Assembly: GCA_928212115.1 (NCBI GenBank)
Contig: CAKMRJ010005523.1
Span: 140,941,103-141,005,102 of the forward strand
Direction of reading: 5' to 3'
Source: Lactuca virosa
Taxonomy: Eukaryota > Streptophyta > Magnoliopsida > Asterales > Asteraceae
DNA: 64,000 nt
Part shown: positions 23,329 through 35,350 of the stretch, in pieces
Numbering within the stretch: the first letter of the stretch is position 1
Layout: each line of letters starts with the position of its first letter
Notes under the pieces: model-generated
What the model saw: only the letters and a program-made list of their open reading frames with translations
Databases searched by the model: none
Told to the model about the DNA's origin: nothing
Program-made: the position numbers and the translations under genes

Positions 23329-23526
23329 TGGTTTTGTTTTATTGTTATACTTGCAAAATTAGCTGAAAAATCGAATTGTATTAGTTTAAAAGTTATGCTA
23401 ATTACTTGAAAATTTTGATGTGAATTATCTTTGTTCATATGAGTTTATTAGATTAATAGAAAAATTAATTGATTATGTGTTTTCAATCCATTTTAATCTA
23501 ACAGTTGATTCTAAAATGTGTTTTTG

Positions 23527-23894
23527 TAACTTGTCCTCAAGTTATATGAAAAGTCACATTTAAGTTTCATAAAACTCATAAAAAGTTGGCAATGGTTACA
23601 AAAATGAAGAGTCTTGTCCTCATTAAATGGTTTAATGACTCCATAACTTGTCCTCAAGTTATGGAGGTTCAAGAGTCACTTCATTAAATGATAAAATGTG
23701 TAACCTTAATTAGTTCCATAAGTTACAAAAATAAAGAAAAGTTACATTCTTTTATTAGTTTAAAGTCTTCCATAACTTGTCCTCAAGTTATGGAACTTGA
23801 AGAGTTTTTTTTTTTTAATTAAAACTACTTTAAACACATAAGTTATGGAATTAATTAGTTTTGAATATTTTCAAAACTTGCCCTCAAGTTTTGG
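23527..23894 (+). repeat. Four cttg-cctc-caag hairpins in leader B
   Basis: Inverted repeats at 23527-23544, 23641-23664, 23768-23795 and 23872-23894. The third spans 28 nt: ttccataacttg, tcct, caagttatggaa. The fourth has ccctcaagttttgg opposite caaaacttg: where the left arm changes ata to aaa, the right arm changes tat to ttt, preserving pairing. Confidence 0.75.
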
Positions 23895-24315
23895 AATTTG
23901 TAAAGTTTTCCCCATGAATACTTTAATTCCAAGTTAGCCCTTAGAATTTTAAAAGTTAAAATTCAACCCTTATACTTTATAGTATTATAAGTTAATAATA
24001 AATATATGTATAAGAGCAAGTCAGTCTTACCGTTAGTAGGCCTCATTCACGAAGCGGTCTATAAGGGGGGTATAAGGTTACTGCCTATAAAATGGCAGTT
24101 TAATGGGTGTCCACTCTCACCCACCGCTTCCTTGACTGGTGGAGGGTCGTTAGCCGAACGGGTAGGACAAGGACTATAATTCTCCTTTCATTAAAAGTAT
24201 TAATGATAAATACTAAGTAACTAAACTCTTATTAATACCCAATCTTAGTTACTTAGGAAAATGTGAATTTGGTGCTAACCCATGAAATTACACTTTGCAC
24301 TTTGCTTAAGTCGTT

Positions 24316-24428
24316 AGTGGAGCGTGTGTAGTTAACCGGCACACTAACCTGGACTTAACAAGGTAGGCAAAGGGTAACTTAATATTTATCATAGTATCGG
24401 TGGAGCGTGTGTGGTTAACCGGCACACT
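24316..24428 (+). repeat. Duplicated GGTTAACC palindrome block in leader B
   Basis: Copies at 24316-24344 and 24401-24428 of gtggagcgtgtgtggttaac, followed by cggcacac. They are the reverse complement of the blocks in A and C, as expected from the opposite orientation. Confidence 0.7.
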
Positions 24429-24663
24429 GATTAAGGGGTAAATATTAAGGGTACCAAGTATATTTGCATGGTTATTCACACCTTGTTTTGTGATCCTCGG
24501 CATCCCAGTCACAAAACCTGAAGGGCACACTCGAGATTGAAACATGCCATTGAAAAGTTCAATGAATCTCAAAAGATCTAGGAGTTTCAAATCCAATTAA
24601 AAACCTAATTACATTATTTCGTTTTTCATGGTGGAAATTGGTAAATCGTCATTTACCTACCTT

Positions 24664-24716
24664 CAACTATTTTATAAGTCGGATTACGGCATCCCTCTTC
24701 CAGTTATAAATAGTTG
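24664..24716 (+). repeat. Conserved-loop hairpin B1 in the gag leader
   Basis: Motif gattacggcatccctcttc at 24682-24700. Arms caactattttataagtcg and cagttataaatagttg pair. It is 96 nt upstream of the gag ATG at 24796. Confidence 0.72.
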
Positions 24717-24795
24717 TTGGATCCTAGCCTTAATATTTCATATTGGGTGTTATATTAAGGACTTTAGATCAACTATCTTGAATATCTCCCAAAAG

Positions 24796-25440
24796 ATGTC
24801 TAGTTCAGACATCTATGATCTTCCCAAATCTCTTGGAACTTTACTTCCTCCACCTCCTCCAATTATTCTCCCTAACCCACAAGTTCAAGGTCACTCAAGC
24901 CCTAATGGCAAGCAAGGTCTATGTGTGATCACATCTTAGAGATGAAGTCACATATTGACAAGCTGGGAGAGTTGGGTGTCAAAGTCTTGAGAAAGTTGGA
25001 TGTTCAATCACTTTCTAAGTCACATAGTGAGTTCCTTTGGGACTACTATGAAACAGACTATGACATGAACCTTAATGATCATATCTATTTGCTTGGTGCT
25101 GCTGAATCAGCAATGATTTGGAACGATAGTAAAGCAAATTTGATTAGAAGATCAACTTCCCAAAAACTTTATGGACAGTGACAATGGTGACACTGGAAAT
25201 CCAGAAAAAGCATTCTCTTCCCAATGGAAAGGGATTGGCCATAGTCAACCCGGTTGACCAAATGGTAAGGAGAAAGGCTAAGTCTGAGATAGTCCCATTA
25301 CCAAAGGGTCCATATGTTTATTTTGCCAAAGGAAGGGGCGTTGATTGCAAAGCTGCCAAGTTTACCTAAGGATGTTAAAGTCAATAAGTCTGACTCTACT
25401 TCAGGTAGAGCCCATTATCTAACTCTGTTAAGTTCTATTC
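24796..25440 (+). pseudogene. Copia Gag, element B, heavily decayed
   Basis: Starts MSSSDIYDLPKSLGTLLPPP, matching the Gag starts of A and C. The core is readable in other frames as ILEMKSHIDKLGELGVKV, then FLWDYYETDYDMNLNDHIYL and LGAAESAMIW. Several frameshifts and deletions separate the pieces. The zinc knuckle region has degenerated: where A has CFYCIENGHWRRSC, B reads VYFAKGRGVDCKAAKF, lacking most ligands. Cannot make functional Gag. Confidence 0.75.
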
Positions 25441-26998
25441 TGAGATCCTCATTACATGATGTGACTGGGTCACATGTTGATGTGTTAAGAATCAAAGAAT
25501 AGAGAGAAATCTTAAAGGAAGTATATGTTGATTCTGATCGCGAAGGTGGATTTCGATCGCATCAGAATTTTGAGCAGTTGCTTAAGAAGTTATGATATAT
25601 TGCTAAGGAATAGATAACAACAATTTTCCATGTGGATTGTAAGGATAAGTTTTTCCACAAAGTTTTAAAATAAAAGAAAATTGTTTAATTTTATTTATTT
25701 GAAGTATCCTTACAATGGAATTTGTGGAAAATTGTTGCTTATATGATTCCACTGACAGCAATATTGGAAAATGGATTTGATTCTTTCATTTGTGGTAGTG
25801 TCTAAATTTACCAAATCAGGAAAGTTCCTCATCACCCAAGTTTCAATTGGACCGAAACTTGGAATCATGCAAGTTGAATAGTATGATGAATGAGAACTTT
25901 CAAGCCTTGGAAAATCAAGACTAATTACTTGTTCACATGGATGTGTGAGTCAAGTGAAGGACTAAAGGGATCGAGTACACATTCTTGTGCACTGGTCATG
26001 TCCACCACAAAGCTCGTTAAGACTATTTGATTTACTAAAGTTTAGTAAATATGGTTATACTTACAAGTTTAAGTATAATTTTGAAACATTGGAAAAGTCT
26101 CAATGTATGGCAGAACGAATGGGAAGAATCAAATTAGGCAGAAAGATAAAAGTTTCTCAAATCTGAAAAGATGGGAGAGTACTTTAGTATCATGTTTGTG
26201 ATCGTCTTAATGATTTAGAAATCATATCACAATTAGTCCTCTAAAGGTCATCTTAGTGCATTCTTATGACTAAGAAGAGGAGTCATGAATTGTTGAAATG
26301 GTTAGATCAGGAAGATGAGTCATACTTCGTTCCAAAACAATTCTTAGAGTCATACTCCAAGATTGTAACTTGAGCGACATATCTTAAAGAAAGGTTTAAA
26401 ACACTTGTCAAATGTAAGAGTAAAAGTGTGCTACTCTTGTACATTTGAAATTGGTAAGTTGTGATGTTTTGGATAAAACAAAGACCAACTAAGGCCAATT
26501 GTGTGAAGTGTTTGTCTTGATAAAGAATCCGCACTATCTCTTGAATATTTGGCAAGATAGTCTTATATGTCAAGAGGATAGTGGGAGTCTTAAAGATCCT
26601 AAAAAGAATTTCAAGAACTAATCAAGAATAAAACCTGAGGTTCTTCACTAGCACACGACTTGAGGTTTATAACCTATCGTGTTGACATATTCTGTGCCCA
26701 TTCCAGTTAAAGTTGGCTTTGCATAGGAGTTCTGAAAGTTCTCAATTGGTTGCATAACAACTTGGAAGCAATGGCAGGCCATGTACTGCCAGGTGGCAAG
26801 AAGTTAAGATTGCATAAGTTCAGTCTATATGAGTTTGGATTTGTCATTATCCTTGTCTTGTGACTATGGTTTTGACGATTCACATGGATAAGAACACATA
26901 CACCATAAAATCTAAGGGTCATAAGGTTTCTCTCCGATTCATGAAAATGATGGTGAGGAAACATTTCCACCAAGTAGATTTGAAGCAGATGGCAAAAG

Positions 26999-27059
26999 GT
27001 CTAAACAATTGAGACTATGATTACGGCATCCCTTTTCATAGTTCTGAAATTGTTTAGAC
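26999..27059 (+). repeat. Conserved-loop hairpin B2
   Basis: Motif gattacggcatcccttttc at 27019-27037. Arms gtctaaacaattgagactat and atagttctgaaattgtttagac pair over about 20 nt. Confidence 0.72.
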
Positions 27060-27483
27060 ACACATGCATGCTATCTAAGGAAAGGTGTATGATTTTGATA
27101 AAGTTTTATCAAAGCATATCGTATCAGAAATCTGAACTTTGGTAAGGAAGTCAATAAAGTATTGATTTCTAGAAGTCCAGCTGATTTCTGAGTACATGTC
27201 AAAGCTAGTGGGAGCATAAGTGTTATGCTAATAATCATCATGTTAGTGGGAGCATGATAATTATTGTTAGTGTTGCAAGTTAGCAATGTTAATTATAGAA
27301 AACAAAAGTTTCAATTTGTGAGGCTGCAGGGATTGAAAAAGTTGTTTTGCTATAATTAAGGGAGAGGATATACTTCATTTCAGTTCTAAAGGCTTAGATT
27401 GAGACCTTAATCATCTTTAGTCAAGAATATATATATGAATTTCATGTTGGATTGGTTCAACTTAAGGAAATTCTATATATTGC

Positions 27484-27540
27484 GTTCTCAAAATTCGATT
27501 ATGATTACGGCATCCCTCTTCATAGTCAAATTTTGAAAAC
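27484..27540 (+). repeat. Conserved-loop hairpin B3
   Basis: Motif gattacggcatccctcttc at 27503-27521. Arms gttctcaaaattcgattat and atagtcaaattttgaaaac pair over 19 nt with a few mismatches or G-U pairs. Confidence 0.74.
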
Positions 27541-27602
27541 ATGGCAAATAAAAATATTGTAGCAAAAGACTAGTCTAGAATCATGTCTTTATGTGAGACA
27601 TC

Positions 27603-27900
27603 ATGAATCGTGTACCATTTGCTTTGGGTACAGGATCGATTGCATGTGCTATAATATTTGTCATTTCTAAATTTTTCCAAATGCCCAGAGGCATTAAGAA
27701 GGGAAAAGGTCTAGAATTGGATATGACTAAAATGATTAAGCAATTGTCGAGGACAATCTGAGGTTTACCAAAGATTTGTTGCTCAGGGACAGTTGGAAGT
27801 ATAGTGCTAATTTTGGAAGGACCATATTGACATATTCTGAAAAGAGGCATCTCTTATTCAGAAGTGATAGTCAAATTAAGAATATGGAGTTGTCTCCATA
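27603..27900 (+). pseudogene. Decayed copia RT/RNase H segment, element B
   Basis: Plus-strand frame MNRVPFALGTGSIACAIIFV is the degenerate form of the conserved block seen in C. Later stops interrupt it, for example near 27760. No catalytic motif can be read. Confidence 0.55.
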
Positions 27901-29200
27901 GGTGGAAGTTATCTGTGTAAGATTAGAAAACTTAATGCAAGAAGCATGTCCAAAGCAATGTACTTTGAATATGAGACTTAGTTTCCATGGAGTTGATCTC
28001 CATTGGAATACCTTATAATGATTGTTGACAAGTCTTTGTGACTTTGTACATATTCATTACAGGAGGGTCAGTGCATATAAGTTTAAAATCTAAACAGATT
28101 TCGATAAATGATAGGAATTTGAAATTCTCACATTTTTCGATAAGGATTTGGGAGTGTGAAATTAGAATCATTGAAATTATGTTCAATTGGTTTATTTCAC
28201 AAAGTAAGGATCATAGACAAACATAGAGTGCATACTTGGTGTATGGCAAAGCTATTGTTTAAGAAAAACATAGTGTACATGCTTGGAGCATGGGACAACT
28301 AGTGTTTTTAATTCAAGTATAAAGTTGATAAAACGGAAACAATGAATAATGAGTAATCAGTATGGTGATAAATAAAAGTGTTTATTTATATTCATAGGGT
28401 TTGATACCATATTTGATTCATTTATTCTTGTGTTTCACTTTGCATGTTTTGACTTCCAGAATAACTAAGTCGCTCTTCCTGAATGATTAAGTTATTCAAA
28501 CCATCCACAGTCGGTCATATGTTGGAAGTAGATATGAATCAAGACTGTCATGGGTTGGTTTGTAGAGGTCCAAGTTGGTGGACAAAGTGGTGCTACAACA
28601 CTCATGAGTGCTCATAAGTTCTGAGTATTGGATTCAACCCGCGCTCATTTGAATCACTTCATGGATTTTATCACGAGTGATCATGAGACGATAATATCTT
28701 ATATTCTTCAAACCTAGAGATATGAGTTGTTACTATGAGTTGGTTATACATTGATTGCACGAAAACACATTCGGTAACTCGATGTTATAAAACGTGCCTT
28801 TGTGTATGATTCAACAAGTAGTAGAACAAGCCATATGAGTCGAAGTTTATCCATTCCTTTTACCTTCGGGATAAAAGCGATATCTGTGGGCCCCTCGATG
28901 ATTCAAAGATGATACATGTGAGTGCTTGGCCAAGCCAGGACTGATTTGATTTGTTCAATCAGTCAGTCATCATGAATCGGAAATCGGGAAACAACAAATG
29001 GATAGAGAGAATGATTGATAATCCATGTCTCAGTCCATATGATATCTAGAATGGAGGAATATATGATCCCTTATCTAATGGACAAGACATTGACAAAGGT
29101 CAGAGATCATCGGCAAGGTCAGAGTTCGACGGAAGCTTTTGAGAGCTACGATTGCCAGTCGGTTCTTGAAGTCATACGCAAGAATAGTTTTAGACTTATC

Positions 29201-29212
29201 CAAGTGGGAGAC
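29201..29212 (+). other. Polypurine tract, element B
   Basis: caagtgggagac directly before the 3' LTR, the same as in element A. Confidence 0.85.
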
Positions 29213-29974
29213 TGTTGGATTAATGTCTAAGTTCATAACTATAATTGGTAAGACTTGACCCGACCCGGCATGGTCCATTTGGGTTGCATGGCATCATGCA
29301 TTTGGATAGACTATAATGAGAGAAATAACACTTAAGGTTGGTTAATATATTATAAGTTCTAATATATTAATAAGGTTATTTAATTAGTATTGATCAAGAA
29401 TTAATTTGGAATTAATTAAGTGATCAAAAGGAGACTAATTAAATATATGGGTTGATTGTGTAAATCATTCATTCTTATATATGTGGGCTTGTGATCCAAG
29501 ATTCCTTATGTTGGACTAAGTCCATGGGGTGACTCATGGATACTCCATGGAGGTTAAAATCCATGGAGCATAAGGAATGGGTAAAGTTATGAGTTACATG
29601 GTGTAACCCTAATAGCCACCATATAAAAGAATCCCATGGCTCAAAAAATCGTGCACTAATGTGTGAATATGAGGGCTAGACGATTTCAAGGAGTGTTCCA
29701 TTTCTCTCAAGTCATTCCATGTGCATTTGGTGTTGTGTGAACCATTTGAGGTGTCACACTTGGGGCACTAGGCACTCAAGCTTCATGGAGACAAGCTACA
29801 TCAAACAAACGTATGTATTCTATCCATTTGATTACCCAAGTATCAAGTATTGTATGCTAGATAGGGTAATACCTTGGAAAGTTCATAATTGCATGTATAA
29901 TAGAGAAAACATAGATCCAAGGTATTTAGGGTTGCATGTACACTTAGGAGTGTTAGAGTGCTCAAAACCCATCA
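29213..29974 (+). repeat. 3' LTR of element B
   Basis: 762-bp partner of 22553-23314, followed by the target duplication gttat. Confidence 0.95.
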
Positions 29975-31306
29975 GTTATGCATACAACTGAGAACTCATA
30001 GAACTCACATACATAGTCAACTTTAACTGGAATAGGCACAGAAACAAGAGTATGTCAACACGATAGGTTACCAACCTCAAGTCGTGTGCTAGTGATTAAC
30101 AATAGGTTTACTCTTGATTAGTTCTTGAAACTTTTCAAGATCTTTAAGACTCCCACTGTCCTCTTGACATATAAGATTCAAGAGTTAATGCGGTTTCTTA
30201 TCAAGACAAACACTTCTGACAATTGGTATTAGTTGGTCTTTGTTTTATCCAAAACATCACAACTTACCAGTTTCAAATGTACAAGAGTAGAAAACATTTT
30301 ACTCTACATTTGATAAGTGTTATAAACCTTTCTTAAGATTATGTCACTCGAGGCTCGATCTTGGAGTGTTACTCTAAGACTTGATTTTGGAACGAAGTAT
30401 GATTCACCTTTTGATTTAACCGTTTCAACAATTCACGGATCCTCTTCTTAGCCATACAAGTGCACTAAGATGTCCTTAGAGAATCAATTGTGATATGGTT
30501 TCATAATCACTAATATAATCATAAAACACGATACTCAAGTACTCTCCTTTCTTTTCAGATTGGAGAATCTTTTATCTTTCTGCCTAATTTTATTCTTCTT
30601 ATTCGTTCTACTATACATTGAAACTTTTCCAATGGTTCAGAATTATACTTAATCTTGTAAGTATAACCATATTTACTAAACTTTAGTAAATCATAACGAA
30701 TAGTCTTGTCGTTCTTTATGGTGGACCTGATCAGCGCACAACCGAGTGTACCCGATCCTCTAGTCCTTCACTTGACTCACATATAAATGTGATCAAGGAA
30801 TTAGTCTTAATTTCCCAAAGATAAAGTTCTCATTCATCATACAATACAAGTTGCATGATTCCAAGTTTCTATCCAACTGAAACTTGGGTGATGAGAATCT
30901 TTCCTTATTTGGTAAATTATGACACTACCATAAACGAAAGAATCAAATCCATTTTCCAATATTGCTATCAATGGAAACATATAAGCAACAATTTTCACAA
31001 ATGCCATTGTAAGGAAACTTAAAATAAAAATAAAAAAACTTTTCTTTATTTATAAAAATGCGGAAAACTTGTCCTTACAATGCAAATACATATGAAAACT
31101 ATGTTGTTATCTATTCCTAAGAAATTCATCATAACTCTTAAGCAGCATCTCAAAATTCTGATCATCGAACCATGCAATTGAAATCCATCTCTTCATGATC
31201 AGAATCAGCTTACTCTTCCTTTAAGCTTCCTTTCTTTTCTTCGATTCTACAAAACATCAAAATGTAATTACATTACATCATGTATTAAGAATATCCAAAT
31301 AGGAAG
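29975..31306 (-). other. Element C interior between insertions B and D
   Basis: Non-coding, AT-rich; matches the element A interior block by block (29980-30130 with 3275-3420). No ORF of interest. Confidence 0.6.
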
Positions 31307-31624
31307 TGTAGGGTTTCAAAGTACTCCATGGATGATGGCAATGGGCCCCTTGATGAAGTGTAGGTTAAAAGCCCAAGACTTGTCTTTTCCCTATAAATAG
31401 TCATGTATTATTCATAATTAGGGTTAAGAGTGAGGCAAAATGTAGCCGTCACGTTGTGAGGTTTCTTATGTAGTGGTAGATTCTTTAGTCTATGGTGAAA
31501 GTGTAATTTATTCCTCATGTTTTGAATAAATCGAGTGATCATTCGACATATCTTCTTTATTTGTGTTTGTTCTTATTTTCCGCATCTTGTTCATCAAATC
31601 ACAATTAGGGTTTTAATCCCAACA
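31307..31624 (+). repeat. 5' LTR of element D
   Basis: 318 bp with TG and CA ends. It carries a possible TATA box (ctataaatag, 31392-31401). Confidence 0.9.
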
Positions 31625-33814
31625 AGTGGTATCAGAGCGGGTCTTTGAAGATCTATTGATTTTTGAAGTATCGGTTCTTGATTTGGTGATTTTCTGCACA
31701 AGTTATTGAAGATTATTGGTGTTTTGGCGGTTTGGAATCAAGGTTTTTTTTTCTACTGTTCATGATGATTTATGGTGTTCTTCTACTGTTCATCTGGTAT
31801 ATCTTTTAATCCGTTTCGTTTTATTGTTCATTGGGTTGATCTGATCGTTTGATGTTAATGGATTTATTTCCTTTGATTTAATCCATTTATTCAATTCCGT
31901 TTATTCAAGTTTGTTCACTGTTCATTCTTGAGCCCATTATCGATGGTTTCTTATCGTTGTTTGACTCAACAAAATCGATGATTTAATTTTGACTATGCTT
32001 TTGCCCACTAATATTGAACTGTGGAATAAGGGTTCATTAATATCGTATACTGCAAATCGATCCATCCGTAAAAGATCGTATCTTGAATTCTTTGTTCCTT
32101 CATTCTTGAGTCGTTATCTGTACATGGGTTTATTGTCAAAATCAATTTTTGATTTTATTGATTTTGGGTTTAATCTTGTCAATCTGTTCTTTCATTGATC
32201 TTTCATTGAATGTCGATGTTGTATAGTGACTGGATTGATCTGAGAAAGACGATTTTGGTATTAATCAATAATCGGTCTTGATGGTCCTAAAAAGAAAAAT
32301 CAAAATCGAGTTATGTAAACGAAGATAGTGGGTTGTTGATCTGGAATTGAATTGTAGTCAGGTTCTCAATTGCCAAATGGGTATTTCCATCGGTGCTTAA
32401 AACAATCAAATTGGAAAGTCAAAGTCAGTTTGATTACTCATCGTTTTGATCGAATTGCGAAGTCGGAATCTGAATTGGTGATGGATGACAGATTTTGATC
32501 GTTTTGTTCTTAATGAAGGGAAGGATGCGAGAGAATTCAGAATGAGAATAATCGCAATTGTGAAGTTAATTTCGGAATCGGAATGTTGGTTTCTGAAACG
32601 ATGATAAATCACAATCAGAAAAGAAATCGCAATCTGTACAACTATTATGATCGAAACTTATTTTGGTTTGGAATCGGAATTTTGGGTTACAGTTGATTTC
32701 GTTTCCGAATGAAAATTGAATCGGAGTTAACTGGTCTCACAAGATGAAGGTTTTCGTTCTTTCCGTCCAAAAAGGTGGAAGATGATGCAGTGTTACAACT
32801 CAAGTCCTCATACTTTCTGCACAGTGACAGTTTAAGTTCAGTTTCAGAAATTGTTACAAATAAAGGGGAATATGGTGCATAATTATTAATTTTGTCCCCT
32901 AAATTTCTGAAAAGTGACAATTTCAGCCCATTTTTCGAAAAGTTTACAAATTTGAGGGCTGGTGAACAGTTTTGGATTTTTTAATGCACATATTTTTTCG
33001 TGAATAGAAAAATAAAGATTCCATCAAGTCTTGGCGGTTCGGAAAGTCGTTTTTCGTGATAACGTCCAATTTTCACGACTTTTTCGGATTTTATACTTCA
33101 TTGTATATATCATTTTGTCACGGGGGAGCACGATAATTTTTATCCATTCAAGATCATTCTCATGACCATTAGAAGGCTTTATAATCACGTTTTCGATTAT
33201 AAATTTGGGGAGAATTTGGTATGGCCATTCGAAATTGGATTTGTGACTTTTCAAAGTTGAAGATTTTTGATAAAGCTTGTGGTAGAATTATGAAGGTAGC
33301 TTTTACAGTAGAAGTTCTTCATCGATATCTGCTAAAGCTTTTACAGAGAAGTATCATTTACAGTAGCAGTTCTTCATCGAGCTCATCTAAGGACTTGTTA
33401 TATCTCCGACTTCTAGTACTTTCTCGATCAAGTGGCGTTATGAATCTTAAAATTTGGGTTGTTACATGATAATTTTTGGTGGCTTATATCATTAGCTTAT
33501 TTGAAGATCATTGTGATTTGGATGGGGAGCTCTTCAAAGACAAGAAGTGATTTGGTTTCTTTGTTATGAAATGGGTTTTTATGGCGGGTTTGGTTTTCAT
33601 GAAGATTTTTTTGGGATTACATTCGAAAATGAAGTTTAAAGACATTACTTCAGTGCTTGATTTATATATCCTAGAGCCTGTGTTTGAAGACTATTGAAGA
33701 ATCAAGATTCATGGATTGCTTCATCTATTCCTCGTTGCAAGATCTTTTTATTTGCTAGATGCTTGTTATGGAAGTTAAAGCATTGTCATCCATTCCATAC
33801 TTTGAGGGGGAGAT

Positions 33815-34133
33815 TGTAGGGTTTCAAAGTACTCCATGGATGATGGCAATGGGCCCCCTTGATGAAGTGTAGGTTAAAAGCCCAAGACTTGTCTTTTCCC
33901 TATAAATAGTCATGTATTATTCATAATTAGGGTTAAGAGTGAGGCAACATGTAGCCGCCACGTTGTGAGGTTTCTTATGTAGTGTTAGATTCTTTAGTCT
34001 ATGGTGAAAGTGTAATTTATTCCTCATGTTTTGAATAAATCGAGTGATCATTCGACATATCTTCTTTATTTGTGTTTGTTCTTATTTTCCGCATCTTGTT
34101 CATCAAATCACAATTAGGGTTTTAATCCCAACA
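33815..34133 (+). repeat. 3' LTR of element D
   Basis: 319-bp partner, preceded by the purine tract ttgagggggaga. Confidence 0.9.
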
Positions 34134-34210
34134 GGAACTTAATGGAGTTAGACAGTGGACTTTACCTGAAGTAGAGTCAAACTTTTTGACTTTACCATCC
34201 TTGCGATCTT

Positions 34211-34871
34211 TCAGTAAATATGGCAGCTTCGCAACCAATTCCCCTTCTCTTGGCAATAGAAACATATGGACTCTTTGGGAATGGTACACGGGACTATCTC
34301 AGACTTAGCCTTTCTCTTTACCATTCGGTCAAACGACATGACCATGGTCGATCCCTTTCCATTGGGAAGAGAAAGCTTTTCTGGACTTCCAATGTTGCCA
34401 TTGTCAATGTCCATGGAAGTTTGGGGAGTAGATATTCCAATAAAATTTGCTTTACCAGTGCGCCAAATCATTTCTGATTCAGTAGTAACAAGCAAATAAG
34501 TAAGATCGATAAGGGTCATGTCGTGATCTGTCATATAGTAGTCCTTAACAAACTGACTATACGACTCGGGAAGTGACTGAAGAACCAAGTCAACAGCCAA
34601 CTTCCTCTGAGACATCGACTCCTAACATTCCCAACCTATCAATGTGTGACTTCATCTCCAAGACATGTGCACACACCAACCTTCCATCTTGGTGTTTGCT
34701 AGCCAACAAGGTTTTAGTGACCTTGAACTTTTCAAGTCTTTGAACTTGTGGGTCAGGGAGAATTATTGGAGGAAGTGGAGGAAGTGAAGTATGATTTCGG
34801 GGAACATCATCTTCACGAGGAAAGCTTTTTCTCAAAGATTCGGGAAGACCATAGTTGTCAAAACTAGACAT
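34211..34871 (-). pseudogene. Copia Gag, element C, frameshifted, zinc knuckle damaged
   Basis: The frame from 34871 (MSSFDNYGLPESLRKSFP, later ASKHQDGRLVCAHVLEMKSH) covers the N-terminal half. The second frame (34615-34211: KLAVDLVLQSLPESYSQF, then LTYLLVTTESEMIWRTGKAN) covers the rest of the core. The switch lies around 34590-34615. The knuckle reads CFYCQEKGNWLRSC: the His ligand is Asn. It is closest to the Gag of element A and has the same start context. Confidence 0.8.
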
Positions 34872-34953
34872 CTAAAGGGAGAAATTCAAGTTTAGTTGAT
34901 TTAAGTCCTTAATATAACACCGAAAATGAAATATTAAGGCTAGGACCCAACAC

Positions 34954-35003
34954 AATATTTTACAATTCGGAAGAGGGATGCTGTAATCCAATTGCAAAAT
35001 ATT
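34954..35003 (-). repeat. Conserved-loop hairpin C2 in the gag leader
   Basis: Motif gaagagggatgctgtaatc at 34970-34988. Arms aatattttacaattcg and caattgcaaaatatt pair. It is 99 nt upstream of the gag start at 34871. Confidence 0.74.
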
Positions 35004-35240
35004 TGAAGGTAGGTAAATGACAATTTACCAATTTCCACCATGAAAAACGAAATTGATTATTAAGTTTTAAATGAATTGAAATTCCTAGATCTTTTGAGAT
35101 TCATTTAACTTTTCAATGGCATGTTTAAATCTCGATTATGCCCTTTAAGTTTGTGACTGGGATGCCGAAGATCACAAACAAGGTGTGAATAACCATGCAA
35201 ATTAGCTTGGTACTCTCGATGTCATTTATCACCTAATCAA

Positions 35241-35350
35241 TGTGCCGGTTAACCACACACACTCCATTGATCTATGACAAACATCAAGCTACCCTTTTCC
35301 ACACACTGTCAGTCCCAAATTAGTGTGTCGGTTAACCACACACGCTCCAC
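35241..35350 (-). repeat. Duplicated GGTTAACC palindrome block in leader C
   Basis: Copies at 35241-35267 (tgtgccggttaaccacacac) and 35323-35350 (gtgtgtcggttaaccacaca), the same arrangement as in A and B. Confidence 0.7.

Larger units (their letters stand above)
22553..29974 (+). mobile_element. Element B: young copia-type retrotransposon nested in C
   Basis: Two 762-bp LTRs (22553-23314 and 29213-29974) differ at only about 4 positions by eye. The 5-bp target duplication gttat flanks it exactly (22548-22552 and 29975-29979). Primer site and purine tract put it on the plus strand. The interior (5.9 kb) has a decayed gag, a scrap of RT/RNase H and long non-coding stretches. Near-identical LTRs around a decayed interior mean it was mobilised recently using proteins from another element. 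Confidence 0.95.
31307..34133 (+). mobile_element. Element D: small non-autonomous LTR retrotransposon
   Basis: LTRs of 318-319 bp (31307-31624 and 33815-34133) begin tgtagggtttcaaag and end tttaatcccaaca. They differ at about 3 substitutions and 1 indel by eye. The primer site tggtatcagagcggg (31626-31640) and purine tract ttgagggggaga (33802-33813) show plus orientation. The flanks ggaag (left) and ggaac (right) match 4 of 5. The 2.2-kb interior shows no Gag, protease, integrase or RT, so movement must rely on other elements. It inserted into element C just upstream of where its gag frame ends. Confidence 0.9.

Noticed and set aside
33221..33469. ORF with a serine run in element D
   Set aside because: The serine run comes from an agc/tca-rich stretch; no Gag or Pol motif.
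2443..34988. Reading the eight 19-nt motifs as a CRISPR-like array
   Set aside because: Spacing is hundreds to thousands of bases, copies are in different elements, and there are no regular spacers.
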